Positions 26,832 through 36,091 of a stretch of DNA of 64,000 bases are shown here, in pieces. The stretch comes from Xaviernesmea oryzae. Lineage in GTDB: Bacteria > Pseudomonadota > Alphaproteobacteria > Rhizobiales > Rhizobiaceae. The notes beneath the pieces are model-generated. The model ran no database searches. It saw only the letters and a program-made list of their open reading frames with translations, and was not told the origin of the DNA. Position numbers and translations under genes: made by a program. The first letter of the stretch is position 1; every line of letters starts with the position of its first letter. The stretch is from NCBI RefSeq assembly GCF_900177415.1, contig NZ_FXAF01000001.1:312501-376500 (forward strand). Direction: 5' to 3'.

Positions 26832-27883
26832 TCGGCGGCCTCTCGCAGAACGTTGTCGCCAAACCCGACCGGCCGTGAGGCGGCGATGGTCTCGCCATCC
26901 AGAGAAAACGCCGTCGTCAGGATGCCGTAAGGCACCGGCGCGCCAAGCGACGTTTCAGCATCGGCCACGACCTTGAGAGGCCGTGTTCCAAAGGGTGCTT
27001 CGAGATGCCAGTCGACGAGGCCAGCGCCCTCGGGCAGATAGAAAGCCGAAATCGAACCATCCGCCGGAAGGGTGGGAGCAACGCGGTCCAGCTCGGCGCT
27101 CACGGAGGCGAGACGCGCGGCGATTTCGGAAACGGAAGAGAAGGTTTCGATGCGGCGGACCCACACTCCGTTATAGGCGACCGAGAGCCGCACCGCGAAG
27201 GTCCGGCCGAGCTCGGCCTTGCCGGTGCGGATAAATCGACGGTCCTTTGCAAGGTCGGGAGCGACGGCAACGTAACATTCCTCGGCGCCAGCCAATCGTA
27301 CGGCGCGCTCCACCGGTCCGGTGAAATCACCGGCATATCTGCTTTTGACATCACCGGCCTTGAATGCCTCGCGAGCGAGATCGTCCGTATGGCGGACAAG
27401 CTTCAGCTCGGCATGATCGGCCTGACCGCGAACTTTCGCAAACAGGTCGGTCGCATCGGAAAGCTCGACCGGGAGGACGGAGAGAATCTCGTCCACCACA
27501 CCGCCCGGCATGCGATCCAGCTCGACCACGCCGAGACGCTTTGCACCGACCATGGCAAGCCGCTCGCCGGCAATCTTGCCCGGGAAAGGCGAATGCGCGA
27601 CCTCGAAGGTTGGGGCAACCGACTTCACCCATTCGCCGACGCGCTTGGAGAGCGCGGTGAGGAAGATCGGAGCGCCTTCGCGCAGCACCAGGACCAGTCC
27701 GTCCGACCAATAGGGCGTGAAGCCGGAAACCCAGGTCACACCGGCCGAGCGCACATGGTTCGTGTAAATCAGCAACCCGTCGAGGCCGGCTGCCGCAATC
27801 GCCCGCTGCAACCGCGCCTGCCGAGCTTTGACGTCGGCGCTTGAAAGTTCGTCTTCGCGCCAGAGGATCAGTCCGTGTCTCAT
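26828..27883 (-). CDS. Creatinase/M24 N-terminal-like protein, no metal site
   Basis: 351 aa. The first ~130 residues (RQARLQRAIAAAGLDGLLIY and following) match the creatinase/prolidase N-terminal domain. The remaining part has the length of the M24 pita-bread domain but shows none of its motifs: no GH-G-L, no paired Asp and no EP. It overlaps its neighbours by four bases on both sides. It is best read as a non-catalytic partner of the next M24-fold protein, or an enzyme with different chemistry. Function unknown. Confidence 0.75.
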   Translation of the reverse strand: MRHGLILWREDELSSADVKARQARLQRAIAAAGLDGLLIYTNHVRSAGVTWVSGFTPYWSDGLVLVLREGAPIFLTALSKRVGEWVKSVAPTFEVAHSPFPGKIAGERLAMVGAKRLGVVELDRMPGGVVDEILSVLPVELSDATDLFAKVRGQADHAELKLVRHTDDLAREAFKAGDVKSRYAGDFTGPVERAVRLAGAEECYVAVAPDLAKDRRFIRTGKAELGRTFAVRLSVAYNGVWVRRIETFSSVSEIAARLASVSAELDRVAPTLPADGSISAFYLPEGAGLVDWHLEAPFGTRPLKVVADAETSLGAPVPYGILTTAFSLDGETIAASRPVGFGDNVLREAAE

Positions 27884-28992
27884 GCCGCTGCCCTCTTCGC
27901 ATCGACCGAGAAGAGCTGGCGCGCCGTCTTCGTCAGGATTTCCGGCCCGTCGGTGCGGACGATCAGCGAGTCGCCATGTACGAAGTAACCGATCTCGGGG
28001 TTATAGGTGTTCGGATGCACGATCAGCGACATGCCTTCCTCGATCACCGTATTCACGTCTTCGAGAATATGCGGCTTGGTATCCGGGAAGAGGCCGAGGC
28101 CATGGCCGCGCACGCGCGTATATTCGCTGGTGACATAGTCCCCCAGTCCGTGGGCGCGAAAGATGTCGTTCTCGGCGCGGGCGATATCCGCCGCCGTGAC
28201 GCCGGGCCTTACAACGGCAAGGCCGGCTTCCAGCGCGTCGTTGTAGATGCCGAAGACCTTGCGCTGTGCCTCGTTCGGCTCGCCGACCACCAGCGTGCGG
28301 CAGATCTGCACGTAATAGCCGTTGACGCAGGGGGTGAGCTCGGTGGTCACAAGATCGCCAGGCTTGAGAACCTTGCCGAGCGGCGGCGCCATGCCGCGTA
28401 CCTCAGGCCCGCCCACACCTATAATCATGAAATTGTCGTCGACGCCTTCGTTGCGAAAGAAGGATTCGATTTCCGCGATCAGCTCGTAGTCTTTCTTGCC
28501 GACAGCGGCAGCATTGCGAAACACCGCATAACCTTCGTCTGCAAGCCGGGCAGCACCGCGTATGGCGGCCAGTTCGTCCGCGGTCTTCACCATCAGCAGC
28601 CGGTCGATCAACGCGGTCGCATCCTCGAAACGCAGATCACCGCGACGCGCCGCAAGCCCATAAGGCAGATGCCGCTTCGGGCCGGCCGCGATGCGGCTGT
28701 TGCCGAGTCGGCCGATGACGCCCGAAACCGTTCCGATCAGGTCCCTCGCAACGACGGTCTTGACCTCCGGGCATTCGAGTGAAGCCCGCTCGCCTTCCAG
28801 CTCGTCGTCGAGATAGAGGGTCACGTCACCGTCACGGGTGACGACGGCAAGCCCCTCGCCTTCGAGAATGCCGAAGTCGGCGGCGTAACGCAGGTAGTCG
28901 TTCTGCCAGGCATTGCCGTAGAGCACGAGGCCGTCCAGCCCCGCGTCCACCATCGCCTCGATCAGCCGTTTCTTGCGGATTTCGCCGATCAT
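27880..28992 (-). CDS. M24/creatinase-fold protein lacking peptidase metal ligands
   Basis: 370 aa from the ATG at 28992, preceded by GAGGAG. It has the creatinase N-terminal domain (~1-130) and a recognisable C-terminal pita-bread domain with GHGLGL and GMSLIVHP. Compared with metallo-peptidases, the expected ligands are Asp to Glu, Asp to Gln, Glu to His and Glu to Gly; only the His remains. Creatinase also lacks the metal, so a C-N hydrolase of small amidino or ureido substrates is more plausible than a peptidase. Next to HyuA/HyuB this would fit a creatinine/hydantoin-like pathway, which is inference. Confidence 0.85.
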   Translation of the reverse strand: MIGEIRKKRLIEAMVDAGLDGLVLYGNAWQNDYLRYAADFGILEGEGLAVVTRDGDVTLYLDDELEGERASLECPEVKTVVARDLIGTVSGVIGRLGNSRIAAGPKRHLPYGLAARRGDLRFEDATALIDRLLMVKTADELAAIRGAARLADEGYAVFRNAAAVGKKDYELIAEIESFFRNEGVDDNFMIIGVGGPEVRGMAPPLGKVLKPGDLVTTELTPCVNGYYVQICRTLVVGEPNEAQRKVFGIYNDALEAGLAVVRPGVTAADIARAENDIFRAHGLGDYVTSEYTRVRGHGLGLFPDTKPHILEDVNTVIEEGMSLIVHPNTYNPEIGYFVHGDSLIVRTDGPEILTKTARQLFSVDAKRAAA

Positions 28993-29003
28993 CGCCACGC
29001 TCC

Positions 29004-30713
29004 TCAGCCGTTCACCGCGATGCGGCGCGGCAAAGCCGGTTCGCCGTAGCCATAGTCGCGGGCAGCCGCCGCCGGCGAAACGAGACCGTTGGCGATGTCT
29101 TCTTCCAGATCGGTGCGCGAACGGTTGCGCGGATCGCCATACCCCCCGCCGCCGGCGGTGAGGAAAGTGATGCGGTCGCCCGGCTTGAACTGCACGTCGG
29201 TCGCCTTGTGGACCTTCTGCTGCGTGCCGTCCGCGCGCTCGATGATCGCGATCGAAATCTCGCCGGTCTTGCCTCCGTGCAGACCCCAGGGCGGGGTGAC
29301 GGTGCGGTCGAAGTTGATATTGCCGCGGCAGGCGCGCAGGCATCGATAGGTGAGTTCGATGCCGAAACCGCCGCGATGCTCGCCGGCGCCGCCGGAATCC
29401 GGCCTGAGCGCATGGCGCTCGATGATGAAGGGATATTTGATTTCCTGCAGCTCGACAGGCGTGTTGCGCACGTCGCCCTGGCAGACGGACACTGCGGCGG
29501 ATTCCCCGTCCTCATGCGGCCGGCCGCCCCAGCCGCCGCCGAAGATGTTCATCAGCAGGAAGCGCGAACCGTCGTCGTAGAAACCGAAGAAGGAGCAGCC
29601 GCCCATGTCGCCCTTATGGGCTGCGGGGATGAGTTCCGGCACGGCCGGCGCCAGCGCCTTGAGGATCGTATCGATGACGGTGGGCAGCGCGATGCTCCAC
29701 TGGCCGAGGGCGGCCGGCGGGCGGGCGGACAGGATCGTACCGTCCGGCAGATCAACGTTGAGCGCCCGGAAGCACCCTTCGTTGACGTCGAGTTCCGGCG
29801 AGGTGAGCGCCTTGAAGGCAACACGAGCGGCCGCGATGCCGCCCGATCGGCCGGCATTCAGCGGTCCGTTGACCTGCGGATGCATGCCGTGGAAATCGAC
29901 GGTGATGGTCGAACCAGAGACGATGACCTTGACGGCGATCTTGAGCGGCGTGGCAAGGTCGCGGCCGTCATTGTCGAGATAGCTCTCCGCCGAATAGGTA
30001 CCGTCCGGAATGCGCTCGATGACCTGGCGGACCGCCTTGTCGGCATGATCCCAGATGGTTTCGACGCAGCTTTCGACCACGTCGCGGCCGTAACGGGCGA
30101 CAAGTTCGGAATAGCGCTTGGCGCCGATCTGGCAGGACGCAATCTGCGCGCGCAGGTCGCCGAGGCTGGCATCCGGATAGCGGATATTGTCCTGAATGAT
30201 CTGGTAGAGCGTGTCGTTCAGCTCGCCGGCCTTGTAGATCTTCAGCGAACGCATCTGCAGGCCTTCGGAGAAGATGTCGGTCGTAGCGTTGGAGCCGAAA
30301 CCCTGGCGACCGCCGCCGATATCGACCCAATGGGCACGGTTGGCGGCAAAGCCGATCAGCTCGCCGTCGTGGAAACAGGGTGCATAGACGACGACGTTGT
30401 TCAAATGCTGGCCGCAGATATGGCCATGGTTCATGACGAGGACGTCGCCCTCGTCAAAACCCTTGAGGCCGTATTTCTTGATCCCGTCCTCGACGGCGAT
30501 GCCGAGATCGGCGAGGAAGATTGGCAGGCCGCCGCGGTTCTGCGAGATCATCCGTCCCTGGGTGTCGATGAGACCGCAGCAATAGTCGCGGACCTCGTAG
30601 ATCATCATGTTGTAGGCGGATTTGCAGAGCGCCTCGGCCATCTCGTCGCCATAGGCGACGATGGCATTGCGGACGACTTCGACGGTGATCGGATCATTCT
30701 TCTTCAGAGTCAT
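29004..30713 (-). CDS. hyuB: Hydantoinase B / oxoprolinase subunit B family protein
   Basis: 569 aa, close to the usual HyuB length. Conserved features include MNHGHICGQHLNN (metal-binding His residues), FAANRAHWVDIGG with Gly-Gly motifs, GGGWGGRPHEDGESA, and the C-terminal LTAGGGGYGDP. HyuB works with HyuA as an ATP-dependent hydrolase of five-membered cyclic amides (N-methylhydantoin, hydantoin, 5-oxoproline, lactams) or, in related complexes, as acetone or acetophenone carboxylase. It starts three bases after the hyuA stop. Confidence 0.92.
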   Translation of the reverse strand: MTLKKNDPITVEVVRNAIVAYGDEMAEALCKSAYNMMIYEVRDYCCGLIDTQGRMISQNRGGLPIFLADLGIAVEDGIKKYGLKGFDEGDVLVMNHGHICGQHLNNVVVYAPCFHDGELIGFAANRAHWVDIGGGRQGFGSNATTDIFSEGLQMRSLKIYKAGELNDTLYQIIQDNIRYPDASLGDLRAQIASCQIGAKRYSELVARYGRDVVESCVETIWDHADKAVRQVIERIPDGTYSAESYLDNDGRDLATPLKIAVKVIVSGSTITVDFHGMHPQVNGPLNAGRSGGIAAARVAFKALTSPELDVNEGCFRALNVDLPDGTILSARPPAALGQWSIALPTVIDTILKALAPAVPELIPAAHKGDMGGCSFFGFYDDGSRFLLMNIFGGGWGGRPHEDGESAAVSVCQGDVRNTPVELQEIKYPFIIERHALRPDSGGAGEHRGGFGIELTYRCLRACRGNINFDRTVTPPWGLHGGKTGEISIAIIERADGTQQKVHKATDVQFKPGDRITFLTAGGGGYGDPRNRSRTDLEEDIANGLVSPAAAARDYGYGEPALPRRIAVNG

Positions 30714-30716
30714 GTC

Positions 30717-32780
30717 TTATTCCTCGCTCTGCTTTGCGAGCGTCACCAGGAGATGGCCGGCTTCGTGGACGACCACTTCGTCGCCGGGATGGATCAGGAT
30801 GGTGGAGTTCGGCTCCTCGATGACGGCGGGGCCGGTGAGCTTGAAACCCGCCGGCAACGCCGGACGCCAGTAGATGGCGGTCTTGAGCGGCTTGGAGGCA
30901 TCATCGAAGACGACATCGCGGCTGCCGACTTCGGCCTCCGCTTCCGGCTCCCACGGCCGCGACAGCCATTCCTCGGCGACATTGTCCGTACGGGCTGCCG
31001 TCAGAACCAGGCGCAGGCTGACGACTTCCAGCGCCTCGGTCGGGGCTGACTGGCTGTAACGGCGATCGTGCTCGGCATCGAAACGCTTGCGGACCTCGCC
31101 GGTGTCGCCGGAAAGCTGCGCCGTGCTCTCGATCGGGATCGAGATCGCATGCTCCTGGCCGGCATAACGCAGGTCGGCGAAGAAGCGGTAATCGGCTTCG
31201 GTTTCCGAGATGCCGTCGCGCTTCATCTGTTCGCGGGCGCTGGCGACAAGTTCCTGATAGACCTTGTTGACGGCCTCTTCCGTCAGTTCGCCAACGCGGC
31301 CGATAAAGGTCTGCACGAAATCCTGACGCCACGAAGCCATCAGCATGCCGAGCGCCGAGAACGTTCCCGGCAGTTTCGGGATGATGACCTGCGGGATGTA
31401 GATCTCGCGGGCAATGGCGATTGCATGCAGCGGGCCGGCGCCGCCGAAGGCGATCATCGCCGTGTCGCGCGGGTCGATGCCCTTGTGGATCGAGACCGCA
31501 CGCACCGAAAGCGACATGGACGTGTCCGCGATCTTGGCGACACCGAGCGCCGCTTCCACCGCATTGAGCCCCAGCTGCGTACCGACCTTGTTCATCATCG
31601 CCCGCTCGGAAGCGGCCTTGTCGAGCGGCATGCCGCCGTTCAGGAAGCGCTGCGGGTTGATGCGCCCAAGGATCAGGTCGGCGTCGGTCACCACCGGCAG
31701 GTCCGCGCCCTTGCCATAGCAGGCAGGACCCGGATCGGCGCCGACGCTCTGCGGACCGACATGCAGGCCTCCGGCATTGTCCACCCAGGCGATCGAACCG
31801 CCGCCGGCGCCGACTTCGACGATATTGACGACCGGCAGCTGCATCGGCTGGCCGTCTGCCTCCTCACCGATCACGTAGCCGGTTTCGATAGCCGGCGCTC
31901 CATCGGTGATCAGGCTCGACTTCGCAGTCGTGCCGCCCATGTCGAAGCCAATGCAACGCTTCAGGCCGAGCATTTTTGCGAGACGCCCGGCGCCGATCAT
32001 GCCGGCGACCGGACCGGATTCCATCATCGAGACCGGCTGTTCCTGCGCCTGCCCGATGGACATGACACCGCCGTTCGATCGCATGATATGGATTTTACCG
32101 CCGAAGGCGCCGGAGCGGAGATAGGTTTCCAGACGCTTCAGATACCCTTCGACGCGCGGGCCGACGAAGGCATTGAGCGCCGTCGTCGAGGAGCGTTCAT
32201 ATTCGCGGTATTCGCGGAGGATCTCGTGCGACAGCGTCACGAAAACATTCGGCAGCGCCCGGCGCAATATCTCGCCGACGCGACGCTCATGCGAGGGATT
32301 GGCCCAGGAATGCAGCAGGCAGACCGCAACGGATTCGACGCCGCCCGCCTCGATTTCGGAGATGATGCCAGCCAGGGCCTTTTCATCCAGCGCTTCCAGG
32401 ACCTCGCCGGATGCCAGGATGCGTTCCGGAATTTCAAAGGTCAGGCTGCGTGGCACCAGCGGCTGCGGGCGCTTGAAGAACAGGTTGAAGGCCTGGATGC
32501 GGTTCGAACGGCCGATCGCATAGACATCACGGAAACCGGCCGTGGTGATCAGCGCAGTGCGGGCGCCCTTGCGTTCCAACACCGTATTGATGGCGATCGT
32601 CGAACCGTGGAGGATTTCGTTGAGCGCGTTGGGATCGCAGTTCGCGAGTTCCAGGCTGCGGGCGATGCCCTGGGTCGGATCGGCCGGCACGGTCGAGGTT
32701 TTCGACGTCACGATCTTGCCGTCGACATAGCCGACGAGATCGGTGAACGTACCGCCAATATCAATTCCGACAATATTCAT
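30717..32780 (-). CDS. hyuA: Hydantoinase A / oxoprolinase subunit A family protein
   Basis: 687 aa from the ATG at 32780, which has AGGAGGACGC before it. The ASKHA-type ATP-binding motifs are clear: DIGGTFTD at the start, HGSTIAINTVLERKG, GFDMGGTTAKSSLI and IAFGGAGPLHA. It supplies the ATP-dependent activation step for HyuB. It is the first gene of the eleven-gene run and faces the LysR gene across 220 bases. Members of this family are hard to assign to a substrate without experiment. Confidence 0.92.
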   Translation of the reverse strand: MNIVGIDIGGTFTDLVGYVDGKIVTSKTSTVPADPTQGIARSLELANCDPNALNEILHGSTIAINTVLERKGARTALITTAGFRDVYAIGRSNRIQAFNLFFKRPQPLVPRSLTFEIPERILASGEVLEALDEKALAGIISEIEAGGVESVAVCLLHSWANPSHERRVGEILRRALPNVFVTLSHEILREYREYERSSTTALNAFVGPRVEGYLKRLETYLRSGAFGGKIHIMRSNGGVMSIGQAQEQPVSMMESGPVAGMIGAGRLAKMLGLKRCIGFDMGGTTAKSSLITDGAPAIETGYVIGEEADGQPMQLPVVNIVEVGAGGGSIAWVDNAGGLHVGPQSVGADPGPACYGKGADLPVVTDADLILGRINPQRFLNGGMPLDKAASERAMMNKVGTQLGLNAVEAALGVAKIADTSMSLSVRAVSIHKGIDPRDTAMIAFGGAGPLHAIAIAREIYIPQVIIPKLPGTFSALGMLMASWRQDFVQTFIGRVGELTEEAVNKVYQELVASAREQMKRDGISETEADYRFFADLRYAGQEHAISIPIESTAQLSGDTGEVRKRFDAEHDRRYSQSAPTEALEVVSLRLVLTAARTDNVAEEWLSRPWEPEAEAEVGSRDVVFDDASKPLKTAIYWRPALPAGFKLTGPAVIEEPNSTILIHPGDEVVVHEAGHLLVTLAKQSEE

Positions 32781-32973
32781 GCGTCCTCCTGTCCGCACGC
32801 GGCAACGTGCGGAATGCTATGTCTCCAGGGATTGCCGAAACTTCGGCTTCGGGTGGCGGGACACTCCGGCTGACGTCAGTGCGTCAGGCTCCCAAACAGA
32901 TCGTCCTCATCCTCGAACAGCATTTGATCCATCCGAACGATAAAGAGCAACGGGTTGGAGGGCTTTAGGTTTG

Positions 32974-32989
32974 ATAGCCTATAGGCTAT
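32974..32989. promoter_or_regulatory. 16-bp perfect palindrome in the hyuA-lysR intergenic region
   Basis: ATAGCCTATAGGCTAT, perfectly symmetrical, ends 11 bases before the LysR start codon; a partial repeat TATAGG follows at once. It fits a LysR autoregulatory or activation site shared with the divergent hyuA operon. It also occupies the place where a ribosome site would be expected, so binding could block lysR expression directly. Confidence 0.55.
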
Positions 32990-33000
32990 AGGTTATCACC

Positions 33001-33909
33001 ATGTTCAATGTCACGCTGCGGCGAATGGAAGTTCTGGTTGCAGTGGTCGAGGAGGGAAGCTTCGCGGCCGCGGCAGACCGTTTCGGCATCGCTCAGCCCT
33101 CCGTCAGTGCGCATATCATGGCGATCGAGAAGGAAATCGGCGGCCAGATATTCGTGCGGTGGCGCGGGCGCAAGCCGCTTCTGACCGAGATCGGCCGCAG
33201 CGTCCTGCAACATGCGCGCGAACTGCTTGCCGAAGCCGACGACATGCGGGCCGAGGTGATAAAAATTCGCGGAGAGACGGGTCAGCAGGTGGTTCTATCC
33301 TGCCAACGCAGCCTCGCGAACTTCGTCTTGAAGAAGGAAATCACGGACTTCGCCCTGTCGCGGCCGGATATCCAGCTCGTTTTGAGAATCGGCAAGCAGG
33401 AGGATGTCTTTGCCGAAGTACGCGACGGCTTGGCGGATGTCGGCTGCTTTCTCGGCAACGAGGACATCCGAGGCATGCGCGCCGAGGTCATCGGCCGCGA
33501 AAAGCTGGTGCTGATCGCCTCTCCCGATCACCCGCTCGCCCGCCGCAAGCGGATCAGGCCGCAGGATGTGGCGCGCTACGATTTTGTTGGTCCGCCCCCC
33601 TCCTCGCAATTCGGCCGGGGCGTCTCGAAACTGCTCGCGAATGCGGGTATTGCACATGTGAAGGTGGCCGCCCAGGCGACGGAATATCAGTTCCTGCGCG
33701 AATTCGTGGCGGCAGGCGTCGGCATCGCCTGTTCGCTGGAAAGAAGCGTGGCGGCGGATATCGAACGCGCCCTTCTGACGAAACTCGATTTCGCCGGTGA
33801 CGACCTGACCTTCGACGTGCGTCAGATCGCTTCGCTCCGGCGGCCTTTGTCAAAACCCGCGGCGGATTTGATGGATTATCTCCGCACCAATCACAAATCC
33901 CTGGCCTGA
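33001..33909 (+). CDS. LysR family transcriptional regulator
   Basis: 302 aa, standard length. The winged HTH spans residues 1-60 (MEVLVAVVEEGSFAAAADRFGIAQPSVSAH pattern; read as residues 9-38), followed by the effector-binding domain. It is transcribed away from hyuA, the typical layout for a LysR activator of the divergent operon. The ribosome site is weak because the palindrome lies directly upstream. The effector is presumably the pathway substrate. Confidence 0.93.
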   Translation: MFNVTLRRMEVLVAVVEEGSFAAAADRFGIAQPSVSAHIMAIEKEIGGQIFVRWRGRKPLLTEIGRSVLQHARELLAEADDMRAEVIKIRGETGQQVVLSCQRSLANFVLKKEITDFALSRPDIQLVLRIGKQEDVFAEVRDGLADVGCFLGNEDIRGMRAEVIGREKLVLIASPDHPLARRKRIRPQDVARYDFVGPPPSSQFGRGVSKLLANAGIAHVKVAAQATEYQFLREFVAAGVGIACSLERSVAADIERALLTKLDFAGDDLTFDVRQIASLRRPLSKPAADLMDYLRTNHKSLA

Positions 33910-33913
33910 TCAT

Positions 33914-33929
33914 TGCGGAGGCTTCCGCA
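33914..33929. terminator. Short hairpin between convergent genes
   Basis: TGCGGA-GGCT-TCCGCA, six base pairs, four bases after the lysR stop and ahead of the converging acyltransferase gene end. Weak, without a T-run. Confidence 0.35.
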
Positions 33930-33956
33930 CGCGAACTCGGCCGTCATTCTTGTGAA

Positions 33957-35036
33957 TCAGGCCGTCCGTTGTTTCAAACGTCCCAGGCCGTCCTTCACTT
34001 GACTGGCAGCGCGGATGATCGTCCGCCGCGCCGTCGGCTCGATTGTGCGGGCGATCGCCCAGGAAACGAGTAGCAGGATGGCGATCAGGACAAGCGCGAC
34101 GAGCCAGCGGTTCTGTTCCATGCCGAAACGCGCAAAAACGGCATAACCGATATTCTGGTGGAGCAGGTAGAGCGGATAGGTAAGCCCGCCGAGACCGACC
34201 GCCACGGCAGGACGGATGCGCAGCGACGGCGCCGATGCCGCCAAGGTCATGGCACCTAGTGCCGCCGGCCCGGACAACGCAAGACCGATGACGGAGCGCC
34301 CCAGCCCGTACGTTTCGACGAAATCGGGCTCGGTGAGGAACGGCGTTACGATCGCCCAGCAGGCGGCTGCGCCGAGCACGCAGAGATTTGCGATCGAAAA
34401 ATGCTTCTGAACCTTGTAGAGGGCTAATCCAAAAGCGAAATAACCCGAATATTCGGTGATCAGCAGCTTCTGGATCGCACCGCTGCCGACCACGGCCTCG
34501 TTGACGACGGAAATCGTGAGCCAGGCCAGGACGACGACGCGCCAGCCACGCTCGAAAAAGCCGGCCGCGATCATCACGAAAACCCAGCCGTAGAAGATGA
34601 TTTCGTAGGCGATCGTCCAATAGGCGCCATCGAGGAAGGGCTGGCCGAGGGCGCGCGAGATGATGACAAGATGCGCCAGCCACTGCTTGAAAGTTGGCGG
34701 TTCGATTGTCGGCATATGCCAGATGGAGAGCACCACTGCCGTAATGGTCGCGCAGACGATGAAGGTCGGCCAGAGCCGGGCGAAACGCCCAACGGCAAAA
34801 TCATAGGCGGAACGGCCCTCCGCCGACATGGTGATGACATAGCCGGAAATGGCGAAGAAGATCAGCAGACCTGTATCGAACCACATGGCAAGGGGCGCCA
34901 GTTCCGGGAAGCCGATCCCGCCGCCCTCGCCGGAAATCCGCATGCGAAAACCGTAATGGAACGTCAGCACCATCAGCGCCGAAATGAGGCGCAGGATGTC
35001 CAGGTTCAACAGCCGGGCTGCCTTCGGGGCCGTCAT
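33957..35036 (-). CDS. Acyltransferase-3 family membrane protein
   Basis: 359 aa with about ten hydrophobic segments. The N-terminal LDILRLISALMVLTFHYGF carries the conserved His and the R...H pattern of the acyltransferase-3 (OafA/NodX-like) family, and the C-terminal half includes GGLTYPLYLLHQN. Such enzymes O-acetylate or otherwise acylate surface polysaccharides or lipids. It stands alone between two regulators' territories, with GAGGATCGA before its ATG. No sign of a glycan cluster nearby. Confidence 0.88.
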   Translation of the reverse strand: MTAPKAARLLNLDILRLISALMVLTFHYGFRMRISGEGGGIGFPELAPLAMWFDTGLLIFFAISGYVITMSAEGRSAYDFAVGRFARLWPTFIVCATITAVVLSIWHMPTIEPPTFKQWLAHLVIISRALGQPFLDGAYWTIAYEIIFYGWVFVMIAAGFFERGWRVVVLAWLTISVVNEAVVGSGAIQKLLITEYSGYFAFGLALYKVQKHFSIANLCVLGAAACWAIVTPFLTEPDFVETYGLGRSVIGLALSGPAALGAMTLAASAPSLRIRPAVAVGLGGLTYPLYLLHQNIGYAVFARFGMEQNRWLVALVLIAILLLVSWAIARTIEPTARRTIIRAASQVKDGLGRLKQRTA

Positions 35037-35222
35037 TCGATCCTCGACGCGTGAAGAAAATCCATTCGAACCTTACCGGAGCCGCCCTTTGGAAACGGTG
35101 AATCCATCGATGAGAATGTGAACGTTCTGACCGAAAAGGAAGCTGCGGCTTTCCTTTCAGCCGTGGATGGCGTTTCTTATCGGTTTGATGACAAGCGTGG
35201 TCGAACCGCGCGGGAGGATCCG

Positions 35223-36035
35223 ATGACGATTTTTCTCTGCCGCGCCTGCGGCACCTCTTTCGATGAGGCGGATGAAGCGCCGGAAATCTGCCCGATCTGC
35301 AGCGATGAACGCCAATATGTGCCCGCCTCCGGCCAGGCTTGGACGACGCCGGAGAAGCTGGCGGGGACTCATCGCAACGCCTGGCTCCAACTTGAGCCGG
35401 GCTTGATGGCGATCCAGACGGTGCCGGCTTTCGCCATCAACCAGCGCGCCCTGCTTCTCCGGACACCATTGGGAAACGTGCTCTGGGATTGCATCGCGCT
35501 CATCGATGATGCGACCAAGACTATCATCGATGCTCTGGGTGGCCTCACCGCCATCGCCATCTCGCATCCCCATTATTACACGGCGATGCAGGATTGGGCC
35601 GCAGCTTTCGACGCACCTATCTATTTGCATGCGGCCGACCGGGAGTGGATCTGCCGCCCCTCCGACGATATCCGGCTCTGGGAGGATGATGCCCTTGTCC
35701 TTTCCTCCGCGATAACGCTTGTCCGCGGCGGCGGACATTTCGCCGGCGGCACCATGCTGCATTGGTCGGGCGGTGACGGCAAAGGCGTGCTGTTTGCCGG
35801 CGATATCGTGCAGGTGACGCCCGGCGCCGACCATGTCTCCTTCATGTGGAGCTATCCGAACATGCTGCCGCTCAGCGCTGCTGAGGTTGCGGACGTCGCC
35901 GAGCGGCTGGCACCCTGGCCATTCGAGCGCATCTACGGCGCGTTTTCGCACCAGAACGTCCGGCAGGGCGGGCAGGAGATCGTGGCCCGCTCCGCGCAAC
36001 GCTACATCGACCGGCTTTCCGGCCCGGCTCAATAG
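35223..36035 (+). CDS. MBL-fold protein with N-terminal zinc knuckle
   Basis: 270 aa from the ATG at 35223 with GGAGG five bases ahead; an open GTG frame begins 105 bases earlier without a ribosome site. Residues ~5-30 have CRACG...CPIC, a rubredoxin-like zinc ribbon. The rest has the metallo-beta-lactamase layout, but the signature is altered: the usual HxHxDH reads HPHYYT, and later GGHFAGG and FAGD keep a His and Asp. Hydrolase activity with an incomplete second metal site is possible. No clear operon partner; a converging terminator separates it from the next gene. Confidence 0.82.
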   Translation: MTIFLCRACGTSFDEADEAPEICPICSDERQYVPASGQAWTTPEKLAGTHRNAWLQLEPGLMAIQTVPAFAINQRALLLRTPLGNVLWDCIALIDDATKTIIDALGGLTAIAISHPHYYTAMQDWAAAFDAPIYLHAADREWICRPSDDIRLWEDDALVLSSAITLVRGGGHFAGGTMLHWSGGDGKGVLFAGDIVQVTPGADHVSFMWSYPNMLPLSAAEVADVAERLAPWPFERIYGAFSHQNVRQGGQEIVARSAQRYIDRLSGPAQ

Positions 36036-36037
36036 AA

Positions 36038-36067
36038 AACGCGCGGACGTTTTCGCGCCCGCGCGTT
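36038..36067. terminator. Bidirectional terminator hairpin
   Basis: AACGCGCGG and CCGCGCGTT, nine perfect base pairs around a 12-base loop, between the converging MBL and amidohydrolase genes. Confidence 0.55.
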
Positions 36068-36091
36068 CGGCTGAATTAAAAGTCTGGCCGC

